Positions 20,788-30,024 of a DNA stretch of 64,000 nucleotides are shown one piece after another. The DNA is taken from positions 332,409 through 396,408 of the forward strand of contig NW_005434629.1 in assembly GCF_000315625.1 (NCBI RefSeq), read 5' to 3'. The position numbers and the translations under genes are program-made. Each line of letters opens with the position of its first letter. The first letter of the stretch is position 1. Origin of the DNA: Guillardia theta CCMP2712 (lineage: Eukaryota > Cryptophyceae > Pyrenomonadales > Geminigeraceae). The notes beneath the pieces were generated by a model that did no database searches, was not told the DNA's origin, and worked only from the letters and a program-made list of their open reading frames with translations.

Positions 20788-21126
20788 ATGCAAAGATTGC
20801 AATCCTCCGACATCACCTTGTCCGCCGACCCTCTCGATGACAGAATGGAAACCGATCTCTCCGAGTTTGAGGAATTCGTGAGAACAGCAAGCGGTGCTCT
20901 TGCCGCTGCTGCCTCTAGGGGAGACTACGAGATGAAAGATGAACCAGAGCTGAAGAGAAAACTTCCGAGCTGCAACCAAGTCTTGAGCGAAGAGGCCAGG
21001 AACGAGAAATATGGCTGCCCTGCCCGAGCAAGGCAGATCGAGGCTCTGAAGCACTCTATCGAGCTTCTCAGCAGAACAAATCGACCTACTCTCATTACTG
21101 CCCTTGGAGACGAAATCAGATTGTAA
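20788..21126 (+). CDS. Small protein, family copy C (C-terminal RPTLITALGDEIRL motif)
   Basis: A single-exon 112-residue protein. The acidic N-terminus contains DLSEFEEFVRTASGAL; a Lys/Glu-rich middle follows; the conserved C-terminus reads ARARQIEALKHSIELLS, then RPTLITALGDEIRL directly before the stop. Aligned with copies A and B, the pattern is Q-[LI]-x-A-L-x-H-x-I-E-L-L-S-x3-R-P-x4-A-x-G-[DE]-E-[IV]-R-L. This copy is diverged in sequence but keeps the terminal motif, so the motif is under constraint. Start chosen as the ATG after a pyrimidine-rich leader. An AATAAA lies about 45 bp after the stop. No known family recognised. Confidence 0.75.
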   Translation: MQRLQSSDITLSADPLDDRMETDLSEFEEFVRTASGALAAAASRGDYEMKDEPELKRKLPSCNQVLSEEARNEKYGCPARARQIEALKHSIELLSRTNRPTLITALGDEIRL

Positions 21127-21170
21127 ACGTCTTGTGCTTTTATTTGTTTTAGAAACTGTATTTTAGGATC

Positions 21171-21176
21171 AATAAA
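21171..21176 (+). promoter_or_regulatory. Candidate polyadenylation signal AATAAA
   Basis: Perfect AATAAA about 45 bp downstream of the stop of family copy C, followed by a T-rich stretch. Its use is inferred. Confidence 0.4.
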
Positions 21177-21425
21177 GTGTTGTACTCGAAAATGGTTTTT
21201 TTAGTGTCTTGCTGCCTTTACAATGATTACAACGAACAAGCCTTCAGCATCACAAATGAACTTGAACATAGCAACGATGCACAGCATTGTACTGGGTCAA
21301 TGTGCTTGAATGGCATCTAGTACGGATTTCGTACGTCGGAGCACGGCACTGCAAGGAGGTTCTTACATGAATGTGAGCATGGAATGGAGTGGAATCGAGT
21401 TGGGGTTGACATGGGTCAATTAATA

Positions 21426-23898
21426 TCACAAGGAAAGACGAGAAGCTAAAACTGTGTTGTGCCGGCGACAGAAATCTTCCTTCCGTTCAAGTTTCTCAGC
21501 GTCCTCGCGTTGTTGCTCACGTGCACGTCTTGGATCATTTTCAAGTCCTCCTGCGGTGAAGGCAATCAGGCACTTGGCAGTGAAGAGTCGTGGCAGACTC
21601 ACCGATTTTATGGGAAGAACAGTCTTCATCACCAGCCACGTCACCTTTGACTTGCAGGGAGGGGTGGTCATTGATCCCTGGTAGATCAATCAGCTTGTGC
21701 TCGCATACTCTCCAGGCTTTCTCTCTTCAACGCTTTCACAGCAGTCTGCTCACCTCATAGATGTAGTAGGTGCTGAGCAGCGAATGGATGTTGACAGTGA
21801 TGTCTCGAAAACGCAGGTCCGGTATCAAGTTCCGCCCATAGCCCTTTGCTGACGATGCCACGCTGGCGATCCTTGAGACCTGAGAAAACCTCAAGGGTCA
21901 GCATTCCAGAAGGAAAGTCGTGAAACTGTCTGACCCATTGGGGCGTCGAGTCGCCAGTGTCAAAGAGGACAGCGTAATGCAGCCGAGAAAACTCGTTGTT
22001 GTTTGGCGTCAGGCACTGGCCATTCCCATTGGTAACGCATCCTGTCCTCTCCATCAAGAACTGAACTTCCATGGCCTTCCTCGAGCCCTCGATCGCATGC
22101 TCCGATGGCGTGTGAAAAGTGATCTCTCGCAAGGTGTAGATTGAGTTCTCGTAGGTCATCGTTGGTTCTCCAGGAATCTGAAGCGTAAGAGTGTACGCAT
22201 TGTTTTGACTGCAGAAAAGTGCAAGTCAGAAAAGAAAAAAAACGAGAACAAACATGCACAAGAGAGATAACGAGAAAATGACATGCAGCAAGTGACAACA
22301 GCAACGATGAGTATGCAGAACAGCAGAGTGACTTACTTGTTGCAAGGCAAGCAGTCGCAATCTTTTAGTAGGACCTTCATGGGGTCCGTGTTGCTCTTCC
22401 CGAGTTCGAAGATCAGAGGCCTCAGCCCAACAGGTTCGACACAAGCCTTCCCCCAGTTTACATTCGCCATGCACTCATTGGTGTAGAGGTCCACGGGACT
22501 CTGATTGTTCGAGTCTGCAATGCAAACATCTCGAGATTTCTGATCAGGCAACTTCTCGCAATCCTCCGCTCCGTTCCCGCATGACGCATACTCCTTCAAA
22601 CTCGGCCACCACTCCTCCCCTCGAGGACCATGGTAGGTCCAGTGGTCGGGAGCTTCGGGGCGCAAGGATGTCAGCACTCGCTGTCCGAGCATGAAGTAGG
22701 GGCGAACGTTGGCGCCCTGACGCATCTTGAAGCCTTGTATCGCTGAGGTTGACAGCGTGATCACTGATTTTGAGATCATCCACTGCACTCCAAGATAGCA
22801 GGGAGGGTACGTCTGCGAGCCCACGTAGGAGTAATACTCATTGAGGAGGGGGCTCAGGGCTTCGTTGAGCTCGCTGAAGTCAAGGCCCTTGGCCAGCTCC
22901 TTCGGCGTGATGCTCACGTCCTTCAAAGTCCCAAGAAGCTTCACGATCCAGTCAGGATTGACTACCGAATCACCTCCATCCTTGAAGAGGATGGCCATCG
23001 CGAGCTTCGGCGTGCAAGGAATGTGATCGGAGATCTCATCGGCAAGGCAATGCATGAACTGCATTTCCATGTCGAGCGCAGTGCTGTCGATGAGGTGCTC
23101 AGACGGAGTATGGAAGATGATGCGATCCAACTTCATCCTCTTGTGCTCTGAGGACTCGGGAACATATGGGCCCTCTGAGCACACCACATCGCAAACCTTG
23201 CACTCCTGCGTGCAATGCTGAACTTCAAGGTAGAAGGAGCGATCGAAGGCCTCAGTGATCGTTGCCTTGGGGTTCTCCCACGTAGGTCCAGATCCAAGAG
23301 GGAACGATGGACCATAACAGGTTGGGACGGCGTTCATGGTGACGATGTCGATGGGTGAGCTCATCTTCCCTGTCAAGTCTGGGTCGCAAAGCTTGTAATT
23401 TTTGTTCAAGCTCGACCAAACATCTGGATTTGAGTCTGCACGCAGAGTTACAAGCATGTTTGAGCAATGCTAGAATTCACACCTGCATCTTCGTAGCTCC
23501 ATGGGACCGGCTTCTCATTGGGAATCCTCTTGTAGTTCCTCAGCCAATTCTCGTAGCGGTTGTGTAGCGCCGAATCGTCATTGAGCGGATCAGGAACCCC
23601 ATTCACCGTGACGTAGGCATCGAGATTGTCGCTGTAGGGCTCGTACCCATCCTCGAGCCAGTCCTCCATGGCGAGCTGCTGCGGCTCTGAAGGACTCTTG
23701 ACCAGCAGCTCTGCATCCACTTGATTCCACTTGCTGTCCTCAACTGCCTGGTGAGGGACAACCTCCACCTTAGGTTCACTGCTGATGTGGTCAGCGTCAC
23801 CGAGCAACACCTGGGCAAAGCATGTTGCACCTGCTCACAGCCGAACAGATGGCAGCGAAGGAGATGAGAGCCAGACAACCAACGAGGCACCTCCGCAT
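21426..23898 (-). CDS. Secreted protein with two alpha-carbonic-anhydrase-like domains lacking zinc ligands
   Basis: The start at 23898 gives a signal peptide (MRRCLVGCLALISFAAICSA), then a 28-nt intron (23811-23838) and an acidic linker. Domain 1 (about 23530-22700): PVPWSYED, KMSSPIDI, FHTPSEHLID, MEMQFMH, then TYPPCYLGVQW. Domain 2 (about 22650-21550): HWTYHGPRGEEWWP, NNQSPVDL, TFHTPSEHAIEG, MEVQFLM, then YEGSMTTPPC joined across an intron, and VTWLVMKTVLP. These are the landmark blocks of alpha-carbonic anhydrases. Classic enzymes bind zinc through three His (QFHFH and ELHxVH). Here the first His is Ile or Thr and the third is Gln in both domains, so catalysis is unlikely. A charged C-terminal tail ends at 21426. 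Role could be binding or structural. Confidence 0.85.
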
Positions 23899-24964
23899 CC
23901 TTGCACCAGCCGCGGCTGCCAATCACGAGACTCAGCGATCGAGATCAACAGATGGATCATGGCAGTTTGAGCCTTGAGGACACGAGCAGGTCTAGCTAGT
24001 TCTAATCTTTTCCATGCCTAGGGATCTCTCAATCTTCCTGGAGATCCACATTTGATACCAACTCCAGCTTTCAAGTCCTTTTATCTTCCATTTGACTCAA
24101 CAGCAAAATCCGATGAAAGCAACAAGCAGTCAGATGACTACTCGGGAACTACATGCTTTATGTGATCTCTTGTAGATACTCAACTTCCTCCTCGTGCTCC
24201 TTCCCCTCCCCTCCCCCCCCTCCTCGGCGCTCCTCCCCTCCCAACTCTCCTTCCTTCTACTGCATCTCCGCGAAGAGGCACCAGCCAACCCTATCCATAC
24301 CACCCCTTCTGGTATGTTCAAAGTACCGGTACTATACATTCTGGCAGTGCTCGACGCCGGATCGGACTGTCTCCGGTTGGGCCCGGCCGGCAATTGGCCG
24401 CGGCCGCTCGGGCCGACTCCGCCCGGCCGGGAGCGCCTACGGTGGGCCGCGCCCGGGCCCGGTCCAAGGTCCGTGACCTCAGCGCCTCAGTGTGACGCCG
24501 TCACAGTGACTCTGAGGTCAGACTGACTCGGCCCGGCGCGGTCCGTCGCCGGACCGTGCCACCGTCACGGTGCGTACGGACGGTCCGATCCGATCACGTA
24601 CACTCCGAGTACCGTACACTGCGTACGGACGGTCAGGCTCCGAGGCTCAGCGCCGCCGCGTGCCGCGACGGCCGGGCTCCCCCCGGCGCGGCTCGGCTCG
24701 GAACTTAAGTTACCGTACGGTTCCGCCGGAGTCAACGGTTCGACCCGCGACGCCGGGCCGCCGGGGCCGGGCCCCCGGGCGCCGGGCCGTCCGACGGCCC
24801 GTCGGTGACCCGCCGGGAGTATCTACTGCGACTCAGTGGCTCATGAAAGCTGCCGATCGCCGGACGCCCGGCCGGCCCGGTGATACGACGGCACGGTTGC
24901 CGCCGACTGAACCTCACGGTGACCTTGAACGCCGTAGTACCGTAAGTTGGCCGCAAGCGGCCAT
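23899..24964. repeat. Intergenic, mostly GC-rich island (24350-24960)
   Basis: After A/T-rich and poly-C sequence, a CpG-dense block starts at about 24350. It holds internal direct repeats TGCGTACGGACGGTC at about 24570 and 24620. It ends at the 3' border of the SAM-like/Cys-His gene. Confidence 0.6.
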
Positions 24965-26549
24965 TTATGGACAAATTCTAGCAAAGTTGCAGGTCCTTTC
25001 ATGGCTCAACACAGCTTCGTATGGGCCTGCGTCACAAAAGTCATCAGAGGCGTTCACCGTACGGTTGTATCGCCAGCATTTTGACTGCGGCACCTTACCA
25101 GAAAATCCACATTGGCCTTGACAAAAGAAATGTTTATGGGCAGAGAGCTCGTGGTCAAAGACAAGCTGGTATGTCCCACCAAATCCGCATCCAAAGGAAC
25201 AGAAGTAATGATCACTGAAGCCCTGGCCGCTGGCTGGTGGTGTGTTGGCTGCAGTCTGTAGCAAGCTTTCGGGAACAGCTCCTAGATCAAGTGATGGAAA
25301 CCCTAACGAGCAACTGCTTTCATGCTTAGACACTGCGCTGTAGGACCCATGAAATCCACATCCAAACGAGCACAGAAAAGAAGCATCGCTGGCATAACCA
25401 GTTAGCTCAAAAGTTTGAATACAGAATTGAGAACAACCCAGTGTCAGATTTTTCTTTCTGTTTTGGGGAAGATTCTTTGGGAACCTCAGGCGTCACAGCG
25501 CTTTTCTGTTCGGATGCTGCAGCCTGATCGCAACACCTCTGTCAGGGATTGTGTAACAGATTGCAAATTGAGCAATCAGCAAACCTGTCGAGGTAGATCA
25601 GGTTCAGCTTTCACGTCATAAGAATTGATCTCTTGAACTGCAAATCCCATCAATCGAGTCTTTGAGGCAGAAGAACAAGCATATTGCACTCACTTGTCTT
25701 CCACAAGAAGTCGTCAGCAGGCAAAGGATGGTTGCCGTTGGTCGTTTCGGATGCTTGAGGATCCTTGTGCGTTTCCTTAGGATTCATATCCTTCGGTGCT
25801 GGCTCTTTGGAACTGCCTGCATCCTTTTCCGACCTGATCCACAATAGCATCTTCAAGGCTTTTCTTTCGTCAACCAGGCCAAGCTTCAATGCAGGAATGT
25901 CCTCCAGTGATACGTGCTCGTAAAGATCCTCTACGCACAGAATCTTGTTCTGTCTAAAGATCTTGAAAGCTGAGTCTGAGAGCCTCCATTCATGCATCAG
26001 TTTGGTCAATTCTTCATCCTGTCACAACAATCACAACTGTATATGAGCGAAGGTGAAAATTCACCAACACATCGATGTCTTCGTTTTGGGCTGCTCTGCT
26101 TGAGTCAAGTAATGACTCGTCCATGCCATAGTTCTGAACAGTCCACCCAGGGGCACGGGTTGCGTTGGGATTAGCTCTAACTAATATGAGAGATTGGTCA
26201 GCTAGATTTCCCTGCTGTCTGAATGGCAGAAATGAATTCCCTGGATTTGCATAAGCCTCTACGATGCCCGGTTTTCCGTTGCTGCTGAATTGAATAATTG
26301 CTTCGAGTTCTTGTTTTGTGAGGCGATGAATGTTGTTTGAGTCAGAAAATTGAAGCTGGTTGCCATCAAATGCCAACGCACTCTTCATGGCTTTGTTCTT
26401 AAGTGAAACCCTGCGATTGAGCATCAGCTAATCCTCAGATTGAATTCAATCAAGCATTAACATCACGAATTGACTTGTACAATGCTAACAGTAACCTCTG
26501 TGGACTGCTTTTCTACGAACAAACGTTCAACAACACTGTCAGCAAACAT
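24965..26549 (-). CDS. SAM-like domain plus Cys/His repeat protein
   Basis: Start at 26549: MFADSVVERLFVEKQSTE, then an intron with acceptor GATTAG joining in phase to LMLNRRVSLKNKAM. The next exon ends AQNEDIDVL and joins DEELTKLMHEWRLSDSAF, beginning a helical region (VEDLYEHVSLEDIPALKL...MLLWI) that looks like a SAM-type five-helix bundle. After a Pro/Lys-rich linker come Cys/His units: FLCSFGCGFHGSYSAVSKHE, YFCSFGCGFGGTYQLVFDHE, FFCQGQCGFSG, DFCDAGPYEAVLSHERTC. The units follow C-x4-C-G-[FY]-x-G-x-Y-x2-V-x2-H-E and probably bind zinc. I do not recognise the combination. The last residues (NFARICP) abut the GC-rich island, so the natural 3' end may have been altered by it. Confidence 0.65.
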
Positions 26550-27486
26550 GATCATATATCCCCATGACGTTATCATCGAACTTCCGAATCTCTAGGCCAG
26601 GCGCCATAAATGCTGACAAACCCTAAGCAATTTTAGTGCTCGAGTCTCGTTCAGTTCCCGGCCACTCAGCGACTCAGTCAGATGTCACTGTCACTGAACT
26701 CGGAATCATTGACTCAGTGACTTGTAACTCTACTCTGCCATCTCTGCCTCTCAGCCCGTCTGCCTCAGGCATACTGCCGCGCTCATACTCAGGCTCTCTA
26801 GTTTCATACGCCACAATGCCATCAGTGAAGTTGAAACAATTTGACGAGTCCTCCTACCTCGGCGACTCGCTGGACCCCTCCTTTTCTCCAAGTCAACTAC
26901 CAAACTTGCTCCCACCCCTCCTACCCCCCACCCCATCCACTAAATTGAAACTTGAACCAGGACCTCACTACATCCGAGACCCCCTATTCTGACCGCCATC
27001 ACCCCCTGTTTTGCTCTACAGATGTACCCCTCTTTGTACTTCTAACGGATACTTGCACCACCCCCTTTCCTACCGTACCGTAGGCTGCTGCAGTGCTGAC
27101 CCTTGCGCTCTCAAGGGTTTCAGTTTTCTCGGCGCCGGTAGTCAAATCCCGTTGAGTCAGAGTTTAACTCAAAGTTAAGTTAAAGTTCAATAGGGTCGGC
27201 CCGGCTACGTAGGAGTCCGAGGTAAGGTATCAGTTAAGTTTGGGGGACAGCAGTCGGCAGGATTCATGATTGGGTTTGGTTCTCGCTGTCTTTTCTCTTC
27301 TCGCCGTTTGGCCTGGCAGGCTGTGCGACAGTGTCAGGGTCAAGCAAAAGGAGTCCCGTGGCAGCACTGAGCTCCGGCCCGGGCCCGGCAGCGTCCCGGT
27401 CCGTTTACTCAAAGTTAAGTTTAAAAATCAGTACGAGACACTCAAACGGGTGCAAGTGGGGATGAGGGTACAGCTGCAGCGGCAGC
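26550..27486. repeat. GC-rich/CAGT-rich repeat-like spacer with partial dispersed-repeat copy
   Basis: Includes CAGTGAC/ACTCAGTC words (26650-26720), an A/T motif CAAAGTTAAGTTAAAG (about 27170-27185), a 110-bp block at 27235-27347 shared with 29401-29520 and 62530-62650, and the motif AAGTTTAAAAATCAGTACGA at about 27416-27435. A 58-codon frame at 26816-26992 is not convincing. Confidence 0.65.
27235..27347 (+). repeat. Dispersed repeat family, partial copy
   Basis: Shares GGGTTTGGTTCTCGCTGTC, TTCTCGCCGTTTGGC and GCGACAGTGTCAGGGTCAAGC-like blocks (shown in pieces) with the copies near 29440 and 62570, same orientation. Confidence 0.85.
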
Positions 27487-28828
27487 ATGTCGCTGTCGAA
27501 TGCAGATTTCGCGCAGTTGTATGCGTCAAGCCGAAGAGACGAGTACGATGGTGAGTGTGTTATGAGAGTGAATGTAGCTGTTGCAAACAAGACTTGCCTG
27601 GCTGCATTCAGAAGGGGGGGAATGTTTTGATGACGAGGAAGATTGTGCGGGGGAGAGGGTGTGGGGAGGGAATGATATCACAAAGAAGTTTTCAACAAGA
27701 TTTGAACGATGCAGCAGACATTCCACGGAAGCGAGGTGGAGGTGATTCATCTTCACACAAGGCGAAGAAGCATAAACCTCGTCCCTACAACCCCAAAAAG
27801 TGAAGTGCAAGGCTCGGATGTGTAATTCACTGAACAGTGTATGCTAGGCAAATGGAGCGGGACGAAGAGAAAGTGGATAGTCAATATCGAGACAGGGCGA
27901 AAGAGAGGCGCATGGGGATCAGTTCAGAGTTCATGATCTCGGAAGATGCCGTCAAAGATCTCACAGTGGAAGAGAGCAAATATCTTGGAGGTGACATGGA
28001 GCATACTCATTTGGTGAAGGGACTCGATTTTGCCCTCCTCGCAAAGATGAGGAGCGAGATGCAAACTGCAGAAGAGGATGAGGAAGCAAAACGAGAAGAA
28101 ATGGAGGCCAATGCCCAGAAAGTTGAAGTTACCACGGGGCTAGGGAAAGCGATGAAACGATTTCTTATTTCAGAATCGGCGGTGCATTATCTATTCTTGC
28201 AAGTCAACATCTGATTACTTGTCCAGGTGAAGGCCAGGACTAAAGTTGATATCTTTCTTCCTGGAAGAACTACATTCGTATATGACTTAGATGATACGTT
28301 TGGGTCGGAGATTCCAACCACCATTTCGAGGTTTGCTTTGATATCCGCCATTTCACCAGACCGAGAAAATATGCAGATTCTGAATGTCATGCGTAGGTCT
28401 TTGGAGGATTCCAAGTTTGCTAGGAGGGATACCAGAACCATGCTTATCAACAAGACCATCATGAACGGAATATCTACAATCATGGGATACATCAGACAGG
28501 TTGTTGCACGTAGCAAATCTTGTTCCAACAAGCTGATGAACTTGAAGGGGAACAAACCTGTATCTAGAAAGATCAAGAAAAAGGAAAAGGATTCGGTTAG
28601 ATATTTTTATCATCAGTGCTTGTATAAGGATGCTGACTTGTAGCAGCAGGAAGATCAACCCGTTTCAATGCTCACCTCACAACCTGGTGAGAAAGCTCTC
28701 GCCCATTCTTGTGCTCGTGCAATGGTTTCTAATCGATCATTACAGTGGCAAAGCCGATCGTTCCTGATGAAGACATCTTCGATGATGCTGGTGAGCAAGA
28801 ACCAACTGATGGTGGAAGTCGCCATTGA
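27487..28828 (+). CDS. IK: IK/RED homologue, spliceosome-associated protein
   Basis: IK (RED) is a spliceosomal B-complex factor that works with SMU1. Exon 1 (27487-about 27550) reads MSLSNADFAQLYASSRRD. A later exon gives DLNDAADIPRKRGGGDSS and KKHKPRPYNPKK. The core follows: QYRDRAKERRMG, then the hallmark ESKYLGGDMEHTHLVKGLDF and ALLAKMRSEM, matching YRDRAKERRDG and ESKFLGGDMEHTHLVKGLDF of animal RED. After an intron, DIFLPGRTTFVYDLDD and SEIPTTISR match the FLPGRMAYVVDLDD..IPTT block. The last exon PIVPDEDIFDDAGEQEPT matches the NIFEDIGDYVPST region and stops at 28828. The C-terminal Arg/Glu/Asp repeat that names animal RED is absent or very short. A dispersed-repeat segment ends only about 50 bp upstream of the start. 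Confidence 0.92.
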
Positions 28829-30006
28829 CTTATGCAAACAGGGGAGTACGACCTTACCATGAGAGCTGCAGAGAAAATTAATTAGCTGAACTTTTGTGGG
28901 TCACCTATCAACGCGAAATAGGTTTGACTTCATAAAGTGTATCTATCCGGTGAAGTGTATCTAATCAACGGTACGGACGACGTTGATCAGAACGGTGAGG
29001 GCCGAGGAGTCCTATTTGATGCCGCAATCACCGATCAAGTTGGCAAGCGGCCCGGCCCGGCCAATTGCCGGTGGCAAAGCCTTAAATACAAAAAAATTCA
29101 AAACGGCAGTGACCCAGGCCCCACGGACTACCGTACTAGTCTGGATGGTCTCTCGGGGCCTCGCAAGACGTCTCACAGAGTCAGGTGATCCGACTTGCAA
29201 ACTTTCAACGCATCCGGTCCATTATCTTTCGTCAGCTCAAGGCCTCCCTGTCCTTCGCTGCCATCATCGGGAGTCGCGGGTGCATTCCGGTATGCGTCTC
29301 ATTCCTTCGGCGGCGGCCACAGCGCATGATCATCGGATATCGCTGGCCCGCCATGGCGCGGCCCGGGGGAATTGTCCTGCGCGCCGCGTAAGGTACTGTA
29401 TCAGTTAAGTTTAGCCGGGGACCGTACAGCTGAGTGGGCACTGCAGGATTAGCCGGGTTTGGTTCTCGCTGTCTTTTCTCTTCTCGCCGTTTGGCTGTGC
29501 GACAGTGTCAGGGTCAAGCCTCCTCGACTCTCCTGCTTGTCCTCGTACCGTACCGTAGTGATCTTCACTGTCAACTGAGTAAAAGAAAAGAAGTCCAGTA
29601 CGACGGTACCGGGTACCCTCACTGCGGCCGGTAAGCGCTACGGCGTAGTACAAAGTACACCGACGGTGGTACCGCCGGTGCCAAGTTGAAAATTCACTTT
29701 TGAATTTGAAGTTGAGGGGAGTTGCGCCCGGCCCATTGGCTGACTCGGCCCGTGACAGGCCCTCCATGGCAGCCGTAAATGTATCTTCAAACTTTTTCAA
29801 TCCTAACCCCTAATTTTGAAACTTGAAAAAGGAATGATATCTACCAAGGTGTAATTTTTCAGATATCGGCCATAAACTTCACCCAAAGAGCAGCAAAAAT
29901 TTATCTGGTAGTAGTGATGGAGCAAGGTGATTTTCCGAGAAAGACAATGATAAGAAGAAGGTCGCTTGTGTGAGCAGAGAAGGGATCCAACGAAAAAGAA
30001 CCTGCA
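28829..30006. repeat. Repeat-rich spacer (GC-rich island 28975-29775)
   Basis: Contains the dispersed-repeat copy at 29144-29545, then CGTACC/GGTACC-rich sequence to about 29690, then ordinary A/T-richer DNA. No supported gene. Confidence 0.65.
29144..29545 (+). repeat. Dispersed repeat family, long copy 1
   Basis: Colinear with 62254-62670: GCCTCGCAAGACGTC, GGTGATCCGACTTGCAAAC, ATCTTTCGTCAGCTCAAGG, CTCATTCCTTCGG, TATCAGTTAAGTTT and GTTTGGTTCTCGCTGTC occur in the same order, with small indels. Confidence 0.85.
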
Positions 30007-30024
30007 GTGCGAACAATTCGTTGG

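Noticed and set aside
24570-24640. Possible terminal repeats (TGCGTACGGACGGTC twice)
   Set aside because: Direct repeats only 50 bp apart with no element between them; more likely internal repeats of the island.
26816-26992. 58-codon frame (MPSVKLKQF...)
   Set aside because: Lies in repeat-like spacer, Pro-rich, no homologue or splice extension seen.
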